A stretch of 64,000 bases of DNA. Source: Planobispora longispora. Its GTDB lineage: Bacteria; Actinomycetota; Actinomycetes; Streptosporangiales; Streptosporangiaceae. The DNA lies in the NCBI RefSeq assembly GCF_016863135.1, contig NZ_BOOH01000003.1, positions 1 to 64,000 on the forward strand, in the 5' to 3' direction. Below the pieces are notes generated by a model. That model was not told the origin of the DNA, searched no databases, and saw nothing but the letters and a program-made list of their open reading frames with translations. Position numbers and translations under genes: made by a program. Shown one piece after another: positions 33,431 to 41,615 of this stretch. Within the stretch, counting starts at the first letter, position 1. Each line of letters starts with the position of its first letter.

Positions 33431-33540
33431 GACAACCCCCTGAAAGTAACCTCTACTACTCATGGAGAACCATATATCACTCATTATGTAACCTAAAAGT
33501 TCCTTTTCGTCTTACGTGCGAGCGGTGACCTCAGCGCCGA
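33431..33540. promoter_or_regulatory. Low-GC divergent promoter region
   Basis: This stretch is markedly AT-rich for the window, containing CATATATCACTCATTATG. On the minus strand it reads GGTTACATAATGAG, with GGTTAC repeated downstream (GAGGTTACTTTC). It lies between the XRE/membrane-protein operon and the CBS fragment and probably holds their divergent promoters. Exact -35 and -10 boxes are not certain. Confidence 0.45.
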
Positions 33541-33573
33541 TCCAGCGGTGGGGTTGCTGATACGGTGACGGCA

Positions 33574-33597
33574 GGTGAGCCGGGAAGCCTGGCCGGC
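33574..33597 (+). promoter_or_regulatory. Conserved 24-nt RNA-like element, copy B
   Basis: GGTGAGCCGGGAAG followed by CCTGGCCGGC, then ATGTCC. It ends 26 nt before the ATG of the CBS-domain fragment. Like copy A it is preceded by GTTGCT and a GGTG-CGGC stretch. Its downstream genes are the remains of a CBS protein and an ion transporter. Confidence 0.6.
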
Positions 33598-33623
33598 ATG
33601 TCCTGTTCCCGTGGACGAAGGAC

Positions 33624-33965
33624 ATGCCCGTGCGTGCCCGTGATCTGCTTGCCGACTTCCCGGTGGTCGGACTGGACTCGCCCGTCATCGACGCAGCGAG
33701 GCTGCTCGCCGACCAGGACCTGCCCGGCCTCGTCGTGATCGATCACGACGGCTCGCCACTGGCCATCCTGCCCGGCACCGAGGTCTTGCGCCTGGCCGTG
33801 CCCGCCTACTGCCAGGACGACCCTGCGCTGGCCCGGGTGATCGACGAGGCCTACGCCGACGGCTTCCTTCGTGATCTGCGCGGCCGGACGGTGCGCGAGT
33901 GTCTGCCGCCCCGTCCGCGTGAGCTGCCGGTCGCCGACCCGGACGCCACCGTGCTGGAGCTGGCG
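33624..33965 (+). pseudogene. Truncated CBS-domain protein
   Basis: The frame starts at an ATG with GAAGGA and encodes one clear CBS domain: MPVRARDLLADFPVVGLD, AARLLADQDLPGLVVIDHDG and SPLAILPGTEVLRLAVPAYC. A second begins at RTVRECLPP and breaks off after DATVLELAA. Downstream the reading continues in another frame as an ion-transporter tail. CBS pairs bind adenosine nucleotides and gate transporters. The abrupt break inside the second CBS domain marks a deletion fusion. Confidence 0.7.
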
Positions 33966-34216
33966 GCGCCGACCTGGTGCAGGCAGGCGGAGGCGACGAG
34001 ACGGCCCAGGTGCTGTGGTGGGCGCTGGCCTTCGGCCCCGACCTGGACGGCAACGCCACCGCGGTGGGCGCGGCGGCCAACGTGGTGGTGCTGGGCATCG
34101 CGGCGCGCAACCGCACGCCGATCAGCTTCTGGCAGTTCACCAGGCACGGCCTCGTCGTCACGGCGGCGACCGTCGCGCTGGCCGCGCCGTACCTGTGGCT
34201 GCGCTACCTGATGTGA
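33966..34216 (+). pseudogene. C-terminal fragment of ArsB/NhaD-type ion transporter
   Basis: This frame, shifted relative to the CBS fragment, encodes [40 protein letters not shown] and a final hydrophobic helix ending PYLWLRYLM. It matches the last two membrane segments of ArsB/NhaD-type (SLC13/IT superfamily) transporters. The N-terminal three quarters are absent. A CBS gene followed by a transporter gene has evidently collapsed into this chimera. Confidence 0.7.
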
Positions 34217-34317
34217 TCACCATGAGGCGCAAGGGGCCGCAGCACGCTTAGAGCTCCCAACAGAGTGATCTCCGTTGTGCTTTGATCTCTCGCTGTAGCG
34301 ATGGCGCGAGGAGCAGA

Positions 34318-34440
34318 CGGCCCCGCTGAAGCCGTGGGAGGTCGGTGACGAGCTGCGGGCGATCATCGAGCCGCCGCTGGAGGCCATCGATCAAGGTGCG
34401 CGGCAAGCGCGGCCGCCCTCGGCGGGCCGATGTCGTGCTG
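34318..34440 (+). pseudogene. IS5-like transposase N-terminal remnant
   Basis: [20 protein letters not shown] is followed after a frameshift by [19 protein letters not shown]. This resembles the first 50 residues of IS5-family transposases, which typically run DELWxxIEPLLP then GRPRxDDRxVL. The rest of the transposase and any terminal repeats are missing. It lies between the transporter fragment and the tRNA-Pro gene. Confidence 0.5.
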
Positions 34441-34544
34441 GTTACGTTAGGAGCCCAAGGGCGCCCCGGCCATGGGCAAGATCCTCAAGAAGCGGAACCG
34501 GTCCGCATGACCGGGTGGCTCCCCGTTCGGCTCCCGGAGATCGG

Positions 34545-34575
34545 AAAAGGGGCTCCGGAGAACCTCCGAAACCCC
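34545..34575 (-). terminator. Rho-independent terminator of the tRNA-Pro gene
   Basis: Read on the minus strand, GGGG and CGGAG pair with CTCCG and CCCC around GTT, followed directly by TTTT. It lies about 20 nt beyond the 3' end of the tRNA, in the right orientation to end its transcript. Confidence 0.8.
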
Positions 34576-34593
34576 TGTCGACCAGCGATTATC

Positions 34594-34670
<77 letters not shown>

Positions 34671-34797
34671 GTTTGTCCTTTGACCCTTGCGGGCCGCCCC
34701 TCTCGGGGGGACGTCATAACCTTAGCGCAGATCTAGCGGGCGTGTGCACGCCAACGTGCGCACCGGGCGGTTGTGATCATGCGGAGGGCGGGAACGC

Positions 34798-35220
34798 GTG
34801 GGGCGGAAGGCGTTGATCGATCAGGACGAGCTTCGGCGGCTGGCCGGGCGGGGATTGTCCACCGCGGAGCTGGCCGCGCACTTCGGGGTGAGCGAGTCGG
34901 GGATCCTGCAGGCGAAGCGGGCCGCGGGGCTGTCCAAGCCGATGCTCGACCACTCGCGGGCGATCCCGTGGAAGCTCGACCGCGCCCACAACCAGTCCGG
35001 CCCGGCCACGAACCTGCGCAACCTGTCGTCCGTCGCCCAGGGGCGGGCGATCCCGCCGGAGAAGCTCAACACCGCGCTGCGCTGGGCCGGCCGGCTGGTG
35101 GCCGCGGGCCTGGACATCGCCTACGACGCGGGACGCGGGTTCCACGAGGTCCCGGCGCCCGAGGGCGGATCGCTCATCGAGAGGGTCCTCGCGGAGGCGA
35201 GGAAGGCCATCGCCGATTGA
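34798..35220 (+). CDS. Hypothetical protein with N-terminal helix-turn-helix
   Basis: This 140-residue protein has an HTH-like segment at 8-38 (DELRRLAGRGLSTAELAAHF then GVSESGILQAKRAAG). A conserved-looking core follows with WKLDRAHNQSGPATNLRNLS and RAIPPEKLNTALRWA, and then a helical tail. The GTG start follows GGAGGG. It resembles phage-type or developmental DNA-binding proteins of actinomycetes, but I cannot name a family. Confidence 0.65.
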   Translation: MGRKALIDQDELRRLAGRGLSTAELAAHFGVSESGILQAKRAAGLSKPMLDHSRAIPWKLDRAHNQSGPATNLRNLSSVAQGRAIPPEKLNTALRWAGRLVAAGLDIAYDAGRGFHEVPAPEGGSLIERVLAEARKAIAD

Positions 35221-35434
35221 GGGCTCCCGAGTCGTAGGAGCCTTGAGGGCTTCCGAGCCGTAGACGCCGGTTGAGAGCCTCTCACCGCGGTGTGCCGGAG
35301 AGCTCCTCCGGCAGCGTCGCCCGTTCCGAGGGAGAAAGGGTAACGCTGCGGCAATGCAGGAGTAACCGGGCGGTTTTGGCGCGGCTTTCCAGGGCAGCGG
35401 GCGGGGACAACCGCTGACGCAACCGGAGGCGCAC

Positions 35435-36214
35435 ATGTCCACCGAGACCTTGATCTGGGTGGCCGTCATCGCGGTCGCGGTGGTGGCGATCATCGCAGTC
35501 GGCTACGTCGTACTGCAACAGCAACGCCGGCACCGACTCCGCGAACGATTCGGCCCTGAGTACGACCGCACCCTGCGCGAGCGTGAGAACCGCCGCGAGG
35601 CCGAGCAGGAACTCCTCGCCCGTGAGCAGCGCTTCAGCTCGCTCGACATCCGCCCGCTCGACGACGAGACGCGGGCGGGCTACGCCAAGAAGTGGATCGA
35701 GGTCCAGGAACGGTTCGTGGACGCGCCCGGGTTCGCGGTGACCGAGGCCGATCACCTGGTGACCTCCGTGATGGCCGACAAGGGCTATCCGGTCGAGGAC
35801 TTCGAGCAGCGGATCGCCGACCTGTCGGTGGACCACAGCAGCACCCTCGACCACTACCGGCAGGCCCACGAGATCAGCGGCCGCGCCGCTCGCAAGGCCG
35901 CCTCCACCGAGGAGCTCCGCCAGGCCATGGTGCACTACCGCGCCCTGTTCGAGGAGCTGCTCGGCGCCCCCACGGCCGAGGCGGCGAAAGCCGCGGACGA
36001 CGGGCACACCCCCCGGCACGCCGCGGTCCCGCCCCGCCGGGAGGCGCAGTCCGAGCGTGATGACCACGACGTACGGCCCGGCCACCACGAACCGCACCAC
36101 AACGACGTGCAGCCCGGCCATGACGAGCCGCACCACAACGACGCACGGCCCGGCCCCGGTGAGCGGGCCGGTGAGAACGAGCGGGGCGCTCCCCGCGACT
36201 CCCGAGGACGGTGA
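35435..36214 (+). CDS. Membrane-anchored coiled protein, paralogue 1 of a tandem pair
   Basis: This 259-residue protein has an N-terminal transmembrane helix (LIWVAVIAVAVVAIIAVGYV) and a basic helical segment rich in Arg/Glu (25-65). A globular domain at 75-180 has KKWIEVQERFVDAPGFAVTE and AMVHYRALFEELLGAP. The tail is hydrophilic with repeats (PGHHEPHHNDV and PGHDEPHHNDA). The domain recurs in the next gene (RWQEVQAGFVDDP and REYRSTLEELLGLP), 5 bp downstream. Function unknown. The His-rich repeats might bind metal. Confidence 0.72.
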   Translation: MSTETLIWVAVIAVAVVAIIAVGYVVLQQQRRHRLRERFGPEYDRTLRERENRREAEQELLAREQRFSSLDIRPLDDETRAGYAKKWIEVQERFVDAPGFAVTEADHLVTSVMADKGYPVEDFEQRIADLSVDHSSTLDHYRQAHEISGRAARKAASTEELRQAMVHYRALFEELLGAPTAEAAKAADDGHTPRHAAVPPRREAQSERDDHDVRPGHHEPHHNDVQPGHDEPHHNDARPGPGERAGENERGAPRDSRGR

Positions 36215-36219
36215 CATAT

Positions 36220-36915
36220 ATGAACGACCGACCTGATCGGCTGGTCCACGGCCGCCCGACCCGGGCGGACGAGGACACGCAGCCGCAGGTGCCACCGCAG
36301 CGCGACGACGCGGTGCCCCCCGATCAGCGGGTGCACCCCGTCCGCTCGGCGCACCCCGGTCAGCCGGCGGCTCCCGACCAGGTGTCCCCCGATCAGGCTC
36401 CCACCGGCCGGCCCGGTGACAGGCCGGAGCGGGAGACGCCGCTGACGGACGCCGATCGCGCGGAGAGCACCGAGCGCGACCCGAGTGCCGACGCTCTTCG
36501 CCCCGGCGACCGGACCGGCCCGAAGCATGCCGGGCCGAATGACCGGCAGCCCGCGGAGACGGCCGGTCCCGTTCATCCGGCACCCGTGCAGGCGCCCCAG
36601 TCTCCCGGCCGGACGACGCTGTTCGGCCAGGACCCCGAGGACGTACGGCGGCGCTGGCAGGAGGTCCAGGCGGGTTTCGTCGACGACCCCCGGCAGGCGG
36701 TGGAGCGCGCGTCCTCGCTCCTCGGCGAGGTGACGGACGCGATCCGCGCCGCGCTGGAGGCCCGGGCGACCGATCTCCAGGGCCGGTGGAAGGACGGCGG
36801 CCAGGAGGGCGCCGAGGGAAGCGACACCGAACGGCTCCGCACGGTCCTGCGGGAGTACCGCTCGACGCTCGAGGAACTGCTCGGCCTGCCCGTCACGTCC
36901 GCAGGAAAGAGGTAA
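36220..36915 (+). CDS. Soluble paralogue 2 with disordered N-terminus
   Basis: Of 231 residues, the first 125 are Pro/Asp/Arg-rich and probably disordered. The last 100 carry the domain shared with the preceding gene (DPEDVRRRWQEVQAGFVDDP; LRTVLREYRSTLEELLGLP). No membrane segment is present. The ATG is 5 bp after the upstream stop; an in-frame GTG overlaps that stop. The two proteins probably interact through the shared domain (inference). Confidence 0.68.
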   Translation: MNDRPDRLVHGRPTRADEDTQPQVPPQRDDAVPPDQRVHPVRSAHPGQPAAPDQVSPDQAPTGRPGDRPERETPLTDADRAESTERDPSADALRPGDRTGPKHAGPNDRQPAETAGPVHPAPVQAPQSPGRTTLFGQDPEDVRRRWQEVQAGFVDDPRQAVERASSLLGEVTDAIRAALEARATDLQGRWKDGGQEGAEGSDTERLRTVLREYRSTLEELLGLPVTSAGKR

Positions 36916-36918
36916 ATC

Positions 36919-37110
36919 ATGCTGGCGATCGCCGCCGCCATCGTTTTCGGTATCGGCCTGCTGTTCGAACTGCTCGACGCGAGTCTGGGCGGGGGCTTCG
37001 GCTCGACGGCCTTCCTGCTTCTCGGGCTGCTCCTGCTCTCGCTGCACCAGGCCGGTGTGGGCACGGCGGGATGGCGCGGGAGCGGCACCTGGCGCCGTAG
37101 CAGGAGGTGA
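36919..37110 (+). CDS. Small membrane protein of 63 residues
   Basis: It has two hydrophobic helices (LAIAAAIVFGIGLLFELLDA and STAFLLLGLLLLSLHQAG) and a basic C-terminal tail (GTWRRSRR). It starts 3 bp after the preceding stop, with GGAAAGAGG upstream, completing a three-gene operon. Small two-TM proteins of this kind are common in actinomycetes and have no known function. Confidence 0.75.
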   Translation: MLAIAAAIVFGIGLLFELLDASLGGGFGSTAFLLLGLLLLSLHQAGVGTAGWRGSGTWRRSRR

Positions 37111-37230
37111 CCGCGCGGGGACGACCGCCGTTCCGCAGAGGTCGCCCCGCTGAGACCCGCCGAGCACACCGAGACACCGAGACACCGAGACAGGCTGTCC
37201 CGCCGGGAGCGGGGCTTCCGCAGATTCTCA

Positions 37231-37258
37231 GGGGCGCCGTCCGCCGGGACGGCGCCCC
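37231..37258. terminator. Bidirectional terminator hairpin
   Basis: GGGGCGCCGTCC (37231-37242) and GGACGGCGCCCC (37247-37258) form a perfect 12-bp stem with loop GCCG and a short TTC tail. It sits between the convergent 63-residue protein gene and the NADH dehydrogenase gene, so it probably ends both transcripts. Nearby, ACACCGAG is repeated three times (about 37165-37192). Confidence 0.8.
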
Positions 37259-37316
37259 TTCGCCGGTCGTCGTGTCATCTTTCCGTTCGGCCGTCACGCG
37301 CTTCGGCCGAGATCCG

Positions 37317-38636
37317 TCACTCGCTCTGGCCGAGGTCCGGCCGGGCCGCGAACTCGAACTCCTGCCGGGGGTGGGCCAGAGCGCCGAGCGAGGTGATGTC
37401 CCGCCGGAAGAACAGGGCGAGCGTCCAGTCGATCAGCACGCGCACCTTCCGGTTCACGGTCGGCACCCGGGACAGGTGATAGGTCCGGTGCATGAACCAG
37501 GCCAGGGGTCCGCGCAGCTTGCGCCCGTAGATCTGCGCGACGCCCTGGTGCAGGCCCAGGCTGGCGACCGAGCCCGCGTAGGCGTGCCGGTACGGCCGCA
37601 GTTCGGTGCCCCTGAGCGTGGCCAGCACGTTGTCGGCCAGCGTGCGTGCCTGCCGTACGGCGTGCTGGGCGTTGGGCGAGCACATCTCGCCCGGCCGGGT
37701 CAGGTCCGGTACGGCGGCGCTGTCCCCGGCGGTGAACACGGTGGGACGCCCCTCGACGAGGAGTTCGGCGGTGGCCTTCACCCGTCCCTTGTCGTCCAGC
37801 GGGAGGCCGCTGGCCCGCACGAGGGGGTGCGGCTTGACTCCGGCGGTCCACACCAGCGTGGCGGTGTCGAACTCGCTGCCGTCGTCGAGGACGACGCGGC
37901 CGTCGTCGGCGGACTTCAACCGGACTCCGAGGCGCACGTCGATGCCCCGGCTGCGGAGCTGCTCGACCGTCCAGCGGCCCATCTCCGCGCCGACCTCGGG
38001 CAGGATGCGCCCGGTGGCCTCGACCAGGATCCAGCGCATGTCGCCGGGGCGGATGGACGGGAAGTTGCGGCAGGCGTCGCGCGCCATGTCCTCCAGTTCG
38101 GCCAGGGCCTCGACCCCGGCGAAGCCGCCGCCGACGAAGACGAACGTCAGAGCCCTGTTCCGGACCGTCTCGTCGGTGGTGGAGGCGGCCAGGTCGAGTT
38201 GGGCGAGCACGTGGTTGCGCAGGTGGATGGCCTCCTCGACGGTCTTGAAGCCGATCCCGTACTCGGCCAGCCCGGGGATGGGCAGGGTGCGGGAGACGGA
38301 GCCGGGGGCCAGGACGAGGAGGTCGTAGCCGAGGATGCGGGGCGGGCCCTGGTGCGGCCGCATCTCGACGGTCCGGGCCTCCGGGTCGATTCCGATCACC
38401 CAGCCGTTGAGGATCTCGCATTTCCGCAGGACTCTGCGGAGGGGGACGACGACGTGCCGGGGTTCGACGTTCCCTGCCGCGGCCTCCGGGAGGAAGGGCT
38501 GGTAGGTCATGTACGAGTCGGCGTCGACGACGGTGACGCGGGCCTCTCCGCGCCGGAGCCGGCGCTGCAGGCGCAGGGCGGTGTACATGCCGACGTAGCC
38601 GCCGCCGACGATCAGAATGCGCGGGGGTGTGGTCAT
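37317..38636 (-). CDS. ndh: Type II NADH dehydrogenase
   Basis: This 439-residue non-proton-pumping NADH:quinone oxidoreductase has FAD motif ILIVGGGYVGMYTALRLQRR (7-26) and substrate-side motif MTYQPFLPEAAAGNVEPRHV. The second Rossmann motif is TFVFVGGGFAGVEALAELED (about 165), followed by TVFTAGDSAAVP (about 300). The C-terminal amphipathic segment RTYHLSRVPTVNRKVRVLID is typical for membrane attachment. It feeds electrons from NADH to menaquinone. The ATG follows AGAGGCAGG. Confidence 0.92.
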   Translation of the reverse strand: MTTPPRILIVGGGYVGMYTALRLQRRLRRGEARVTVVDADSYMTYQPFLPEAAAGNVEPRHVVVPLRRVLRKCEILNGWVIGIDPEARTVEMRPHQGPPRILGYDLLVLAPGSVSRTLPIPGLAEYGIGFKTVEEAIHLRNHVLAQLDLAASTTDETVRNRALTFVFVGGGFAGVEALAELEDMARDACRNFPSIRPGDMRWILVEATGRILPEVGAEMGRWTVEQLRSRGIDVRLGVRLKSADDGRVVLDDGSEFDTATLVWTAGVKPHPLVRASGLPLDDKGRVKATAELLVEGRPTVFTAGDSAAVPDLTRPGEMCSPNAQHAVRQARTLADNVLATLRGTELRPYRHAYAGSVASLGLHQGVAQIYGRKLRGPLAWFMHRTYHLSRVPTVNRKVRVLIDWTLALFFRRDITSLGALAHPRQEFEFAARPDLGQSE

Positions 38637-38718
38637 GGGCCTGCCTCTACCCAGAAAAGCGGCCTCACCCCAGGAAAGCGATTTCAGGTCCCCGTCCCCG
38701 CGGTACGGCGGCCGCGAG

Positions 38719-39216
38719 TCAGGACTCGCGGCCTCCCCGGGGCGGCACCGCGAAGCGCATGGTGATGACCGTCCCCTCGGCCCCGGTCCGGAAGGCGATG
38801 TCGGAGCTGACCATCCGGGCCACCCACAGCCCCATGCCACTGGTGGCGTAGGGGGCCGGGGGCGTCTCGCCGGGAGGGGCGGTGGGGTTCCACCGCCCTT
38901 CGTCCCGGATCTCGACGGAGAGGAAGCCGTTCTCGACCCACATGCGCAGCAACGCCTTGGCGCTGGTGTGCCCGTGCGTGACGGCGTTGGTCGCCACCTC
39001 GTTCACGGCGACCAGGAAGTCGGCCAGCCGTTCGGCGGCGATGCCGCTGCGCAGGGCCTGAGCGGCGGCGAAGTCACGCACGTCGGGCAGGTCGGGCAGG
39101 CAGAAGGCGACCTCGGCCGCGACGGGCCTCGCGCGGAGGCGTCGGTCACCGGCCGCCGGGAGGCGGCCCGGACGAGCGCCGTCCTCTTTCACCCGTGATC
39201 CGCCTCCCTGTCCCAT
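38719..39216 (-). CDS. HATPase anti-sigma kinase (RsbW-like)
   Basis: This 165-residue GHKL-ATPase has N box FLVAVNEVATNAVTHGH (about 83-99), G1 box VEIRDEGRW and G2 box SGMGLWVARMV. Single-domain proteins of this type bind sigma factors and phosphorylate STAS antagonists. It lies 92 bp downstream of the SigB/F/G sigma gene on the same strand, the expected neighbour. The ATG after GGGAGGACGG was chosen; the frame stays open further upstream into the sigma gene end. Confidence 0.87.
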   Translation of the reverse strand: MGQGGGSRVKEDGARPGRLPAAGDRRLRARPVAAEVAFCLPDLPDVRDFAAAQALRSGIAAERLADFLVAVNEVATNAVTHGHTSAKALLRMWVENGFLSVEIRDEGRWNPTAPPGETPPAPYATSGMGLWVARMVSSDIAFRTGAEGTVITMRFAVPPRGGRES

Positions 39217-39308
39217 GGTGCCGTCCTCCCGGCGGCTGGGGCTCATCGAACGCACTCTATGCCACATCGGACTCCGTCGGCTCCGGTGCCCCGTAGCGAG
39301 GCTCATAT

Positions 39309-40085
39309 TCAGCATTCGGCGACGAGTTCTTCCCGCAGCTGGTCGAGCACCTTGCGGAGGATGCGGGAGACGTGCATCTGGGAGATGCCGAACTCGGCGG
39401 CGATCTCGGCCTGGGTCATGTTTCCGAAGAAGCGCAGCAGGAGGATCTTCTTCTCCCGCGGCGGAAGCTTGTCGATCAGCGGCTTGACCGCCTCCCGGTC
39501 CACCAGGAACGAGAGCGTGTCGTCCTCGTCCGGGATGACGTCGCCCAGTGCGGCGGCGTCGTCGTCGGTGCCGAGCGGGGCGTCGAGCGAGAGCGCGCTG
39601 TAGGCGGCCGAGGCGTCCAGCGTGAGCAGGACGTCCTCTTCGGTGATGTTCATCTTCTCGGCGAGCTCGGCGACCGTCGGGGCCCGGCCCAGCTCCTGGC
39701 TGAGGTCGGCGACCAGGCGGTTCAGCTCGGCCCGGCGCTCCTGGTAGACGCGGGGTACGCGGATCGCCCAGGTGCGGTCGCGGAAGTGCCGCTTCACCTC
39801 GCCGGTCATGGTGACCACCGCGTAGCCGCGGAAGGCGTGGCCGAGCGTGGGGTCGTAGCCGTTGATGGCCTTCATCAGCCCGACGTACGCGGCCTGCAGG
39901 AGGTCTTCCAGCGGTTCGCCCCGGTAGCGGTAACGGCGAGCGATCTCCATGGCGAGCGGACGGTGCATCTCGACGATCCGCTCGCGCAGGCGCTCGGCAC
40001 GATATTCGGAGATCTCAGGCATGGACATCTCGGCGAGGAGTTCCTCGGCGGTCATGTCGGTGAGTTCGACTGCCTGAACAGACAT
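39309..40085 (-). CDS. SigB/SigF/SigG-type alternative sigma factor
   Basis: This 258-residue sigma-70 group 3 protein has region 2 with LEDLLQAAYVGLMKAINGYD and FRGYAVVTMTGEVKRHFRD. Region 3 is at about 118-150 (QELGRAPTVAELAEKMNITE). Region 4 has LPPREKKILLLRFFGNMTQA and ISQMHVSRILRKVL. This is the stress or sporulation sigma family controlled by partner switching. The surrounding anti-sigma, STAS, phosphatase and HATPase genes make up such a module. AGGGAG precedes the ATG. Confidence 0.93.
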   Translation of the reverse strand: MSVQAVELTDMTAEELLAEMSMPEISEYRAERLRERIVEMHRPLAMEIARRYRYRGEPLEDLLQAAYVGLMKAINGYDPTLGHAFRGYAVVTMTGEVKRHFRDRTWAIRVPRVYQERRAELNRLVADLSQELGRAPTVAELAEKMNITEEDVLLTLDASAAYSALSLDAPLGTDDDAAALGDVIPDEDDTLSFLVDREAVKPLIDKLPPREKKILLLRFFGNMTQAEIAAEFGISQMHVSRILRKVLDQLREELVAEC

Positions 40086-40201
40086 TGCTGCTCCCTGCTA
40101 TGACTGTCGGCGACACCGGCGGCCAGCGGAGCAGTTTCCGGGCAGACGGCATCGCCTCGACCACTTTTCGAGGCGAGGCCCTCTGCTGGACCTCTGGGCG
40201 A

Positions 40202-40232
40202 GAGTATTCCCACGATTGCGGGAGTATTACTC
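40202..40232 (-). promoter_or_regulatory. Direct repeats and possible self-recognised promoter of the sigma gene
   Basis: GAGTATT occurs at 40202-40208 and 40222-40228, exactly 20 bp apart. On the minus strand GAGT, 17 nt and GGGAAT loosely fit the SigB-type pattern GNNT-spacer-GGGTAT, which would make the sigma gene autoregulated. The same segment lies 50-80 bp upstream of the divergent STAS gene. Confidence 0.3.
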
Positions 40233-40281
40233 GCCCGCAGGTAACAGTAAGGTTGCTATGCGAACGGCGAGGAGGCGTTGG

Positions 40282-40662
40282 GTGACGGTGTCGGAGAACG
40301 GCGGTGGCGCGGTCGCGCTGACTTTGGCCTCGGGGCTGGTCGGCGGGGTCAATGTGATCCGCGTGACGGGTCTGCTCGACGCCACCACCAGGGACCAGTT
40401 CGCCGACTATCTCGCGGCGGAGGCCGCCGAGCACGGCGCCGACATGGTCATCGATCTGAGCGGCGTCACCTTCATGGACTCCCGGGCGCTCGGGCTCATC
40501 GTGCACCAGTGGCAGGTCAGCACCGCCGGGGGCGGCAGGTTCGCCCTGACCGGGGTGGAATACTCCAAGACCCGGGTGATGTGGATCACCGGGCTGGCGC
40601 AGCGGCTCCCGCTCTACGACACCGTCGACGACGCGCTGGCCGCGTTCGACCGGTCCGCCTGA
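40282..40662 (+). CDS. STAS-domain anti-sigma factor antagonist
   Basis: This 126-residue protein has the STAS fold: VNVIRVTGLLDATTRDQFAD, then the phosphorylation loop VIDLSGVTFMDSRALGLIV, with Ser in MDSRALG. Dephosphorylated antagonists sequester the anti-sigma kinase and free the sigma factor. The GTG start has GGAGG at ideal spacing. It is divergent from the sigma gene, completing the partner-switch set. Confidence 0.88.
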   Translation: MTVSENGGGAVALTLASGLVGGVNVIRVTGLLDATTRDQFADYLAAEAAEHGADMVIDLSGVTFMDSRALGLIVHQWQVSTAGGGRFALTGVEYSKTRVMWITGLAQRLPLYDTVDDALAAFDRSA

Positions 40663-40772
40663 CGGGCCGATTCACCTGACGGTCCGGTCCGGCCGACCGC
40701 CGTCCGGCCGCTCCGCCTGACAGTCCGATCGGCTCGACGGGCCGATCCGCCCGGCAGTCTCCGGCGCGGCGG

Positions 40773-41489
40773 TCAGCCCTCCTTCAGGCCCCGGTTGCGC
40801 TGGTGCTCGTCGACCAGGAGCCTGGCCAGGTCGGCCACCTTCACCTGGTGGTGCTGGGAGACCCGGCGCAGTTCCTCGAAGGCGGCCTCGGCCGAGCACC
40901 CGCTGGACTTCATGATGATGCCCTTGGCCTGGTCGATGATCGCCCGACCGGCCAGCGCCTCCTGCATCTGGGCGGCGTCGGTGCGCACCTCGTCGTAGTC
41001 CCACATGTTGGCCAGCGCCACGGTCACCTGCTCGGCCAGCATGTCGGCCAGCGAGGGCACGCCCCGGGCGGCGAAGGCGCCGGGGCGCACGCCGTACAGG
41101 CCCAGGATCAGGACCGCGCGCTCGACGGTGATGGGCATGGCCAGGATCGAGCGGACCCCGCACCGGATCGCCATCGCCGCGTAGTCCGGCCAGCGGGGGT
41201 CGCGGAGCACGTCCTGGACGATCACGTGGCCGCCGGTGGCGCGCGCCTCGGTCGCGGGGCCCTCTCCCAGCTCGCTCTCGCTCTCGACGAGGACGACGAG
41301 CTCGCTGTGGGAGGCCGAGACCACCAGCCGCTCCCGCCGCCAGAGTTCGGCGGTGCCGCCCGCGCAGCCGGGCACGCCCCCGGCGAGGGTGGCGGTCAGC
41401 CCGGACAGCACGCTCTCACTGGAGGTCTCCTCGCTGACCCTTCCGAGGGTGGCGAGATCGCGTGCGAGAACGGGCGTCACCATGTCCAT
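40773..41489 (-). CDS. GAF-ANTAR RNA-binding regulator
   Basis: This 238-residue protein has a GAF sensor domain (about 15-165; LVVSASHSELVVLVESESEL, VRSILAMPITVERAVLILGL) and a C-terminal ANTAR domain (about 175-232; RAIIDQAKGIIMKSSGCSAE, AFEELRRVSQHHQVKVADLA). ANTAR proteins bind tandem RNA hairpins and block termination. No histidine-kinase partner is adjacent. GGGGA precedes the ATG. Its place within the sigma module suggests coordinated stress control. Confidence 0.88.
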   Translation of the reverse strand: MDMVTPVLARDLATLGRVSEETSSESVLSGLTATLAGGVPGCAGGTAELWRRERLVVSASHSELVVLVESESELGEGPATEARATGGHVIVQDVLRDPRWPDYAAMAIRCGVRSILAMPITVERAVLILGLYGVRPGAFAARGVPSLADMLAEQVTVALANMWDYDEVRTDAAQMQEALAGRAIIDQAKGIIMKSSGCSAEAAFEELRRVSQHHQVKVADLARLLVDEHQRNRGLKEG

Positions 41490-41615
41490 GTCGTGAGTCC
41501 CCTTCCCGGTATGGATAACTTAATCACTATCTGACCGCACATCGATAAGCTTCACCGGGTGGCGTAGCGTCTACGACGGGACCAGTTCCACCTCGGCCGG
41601 CGATGAGGATGAGCA

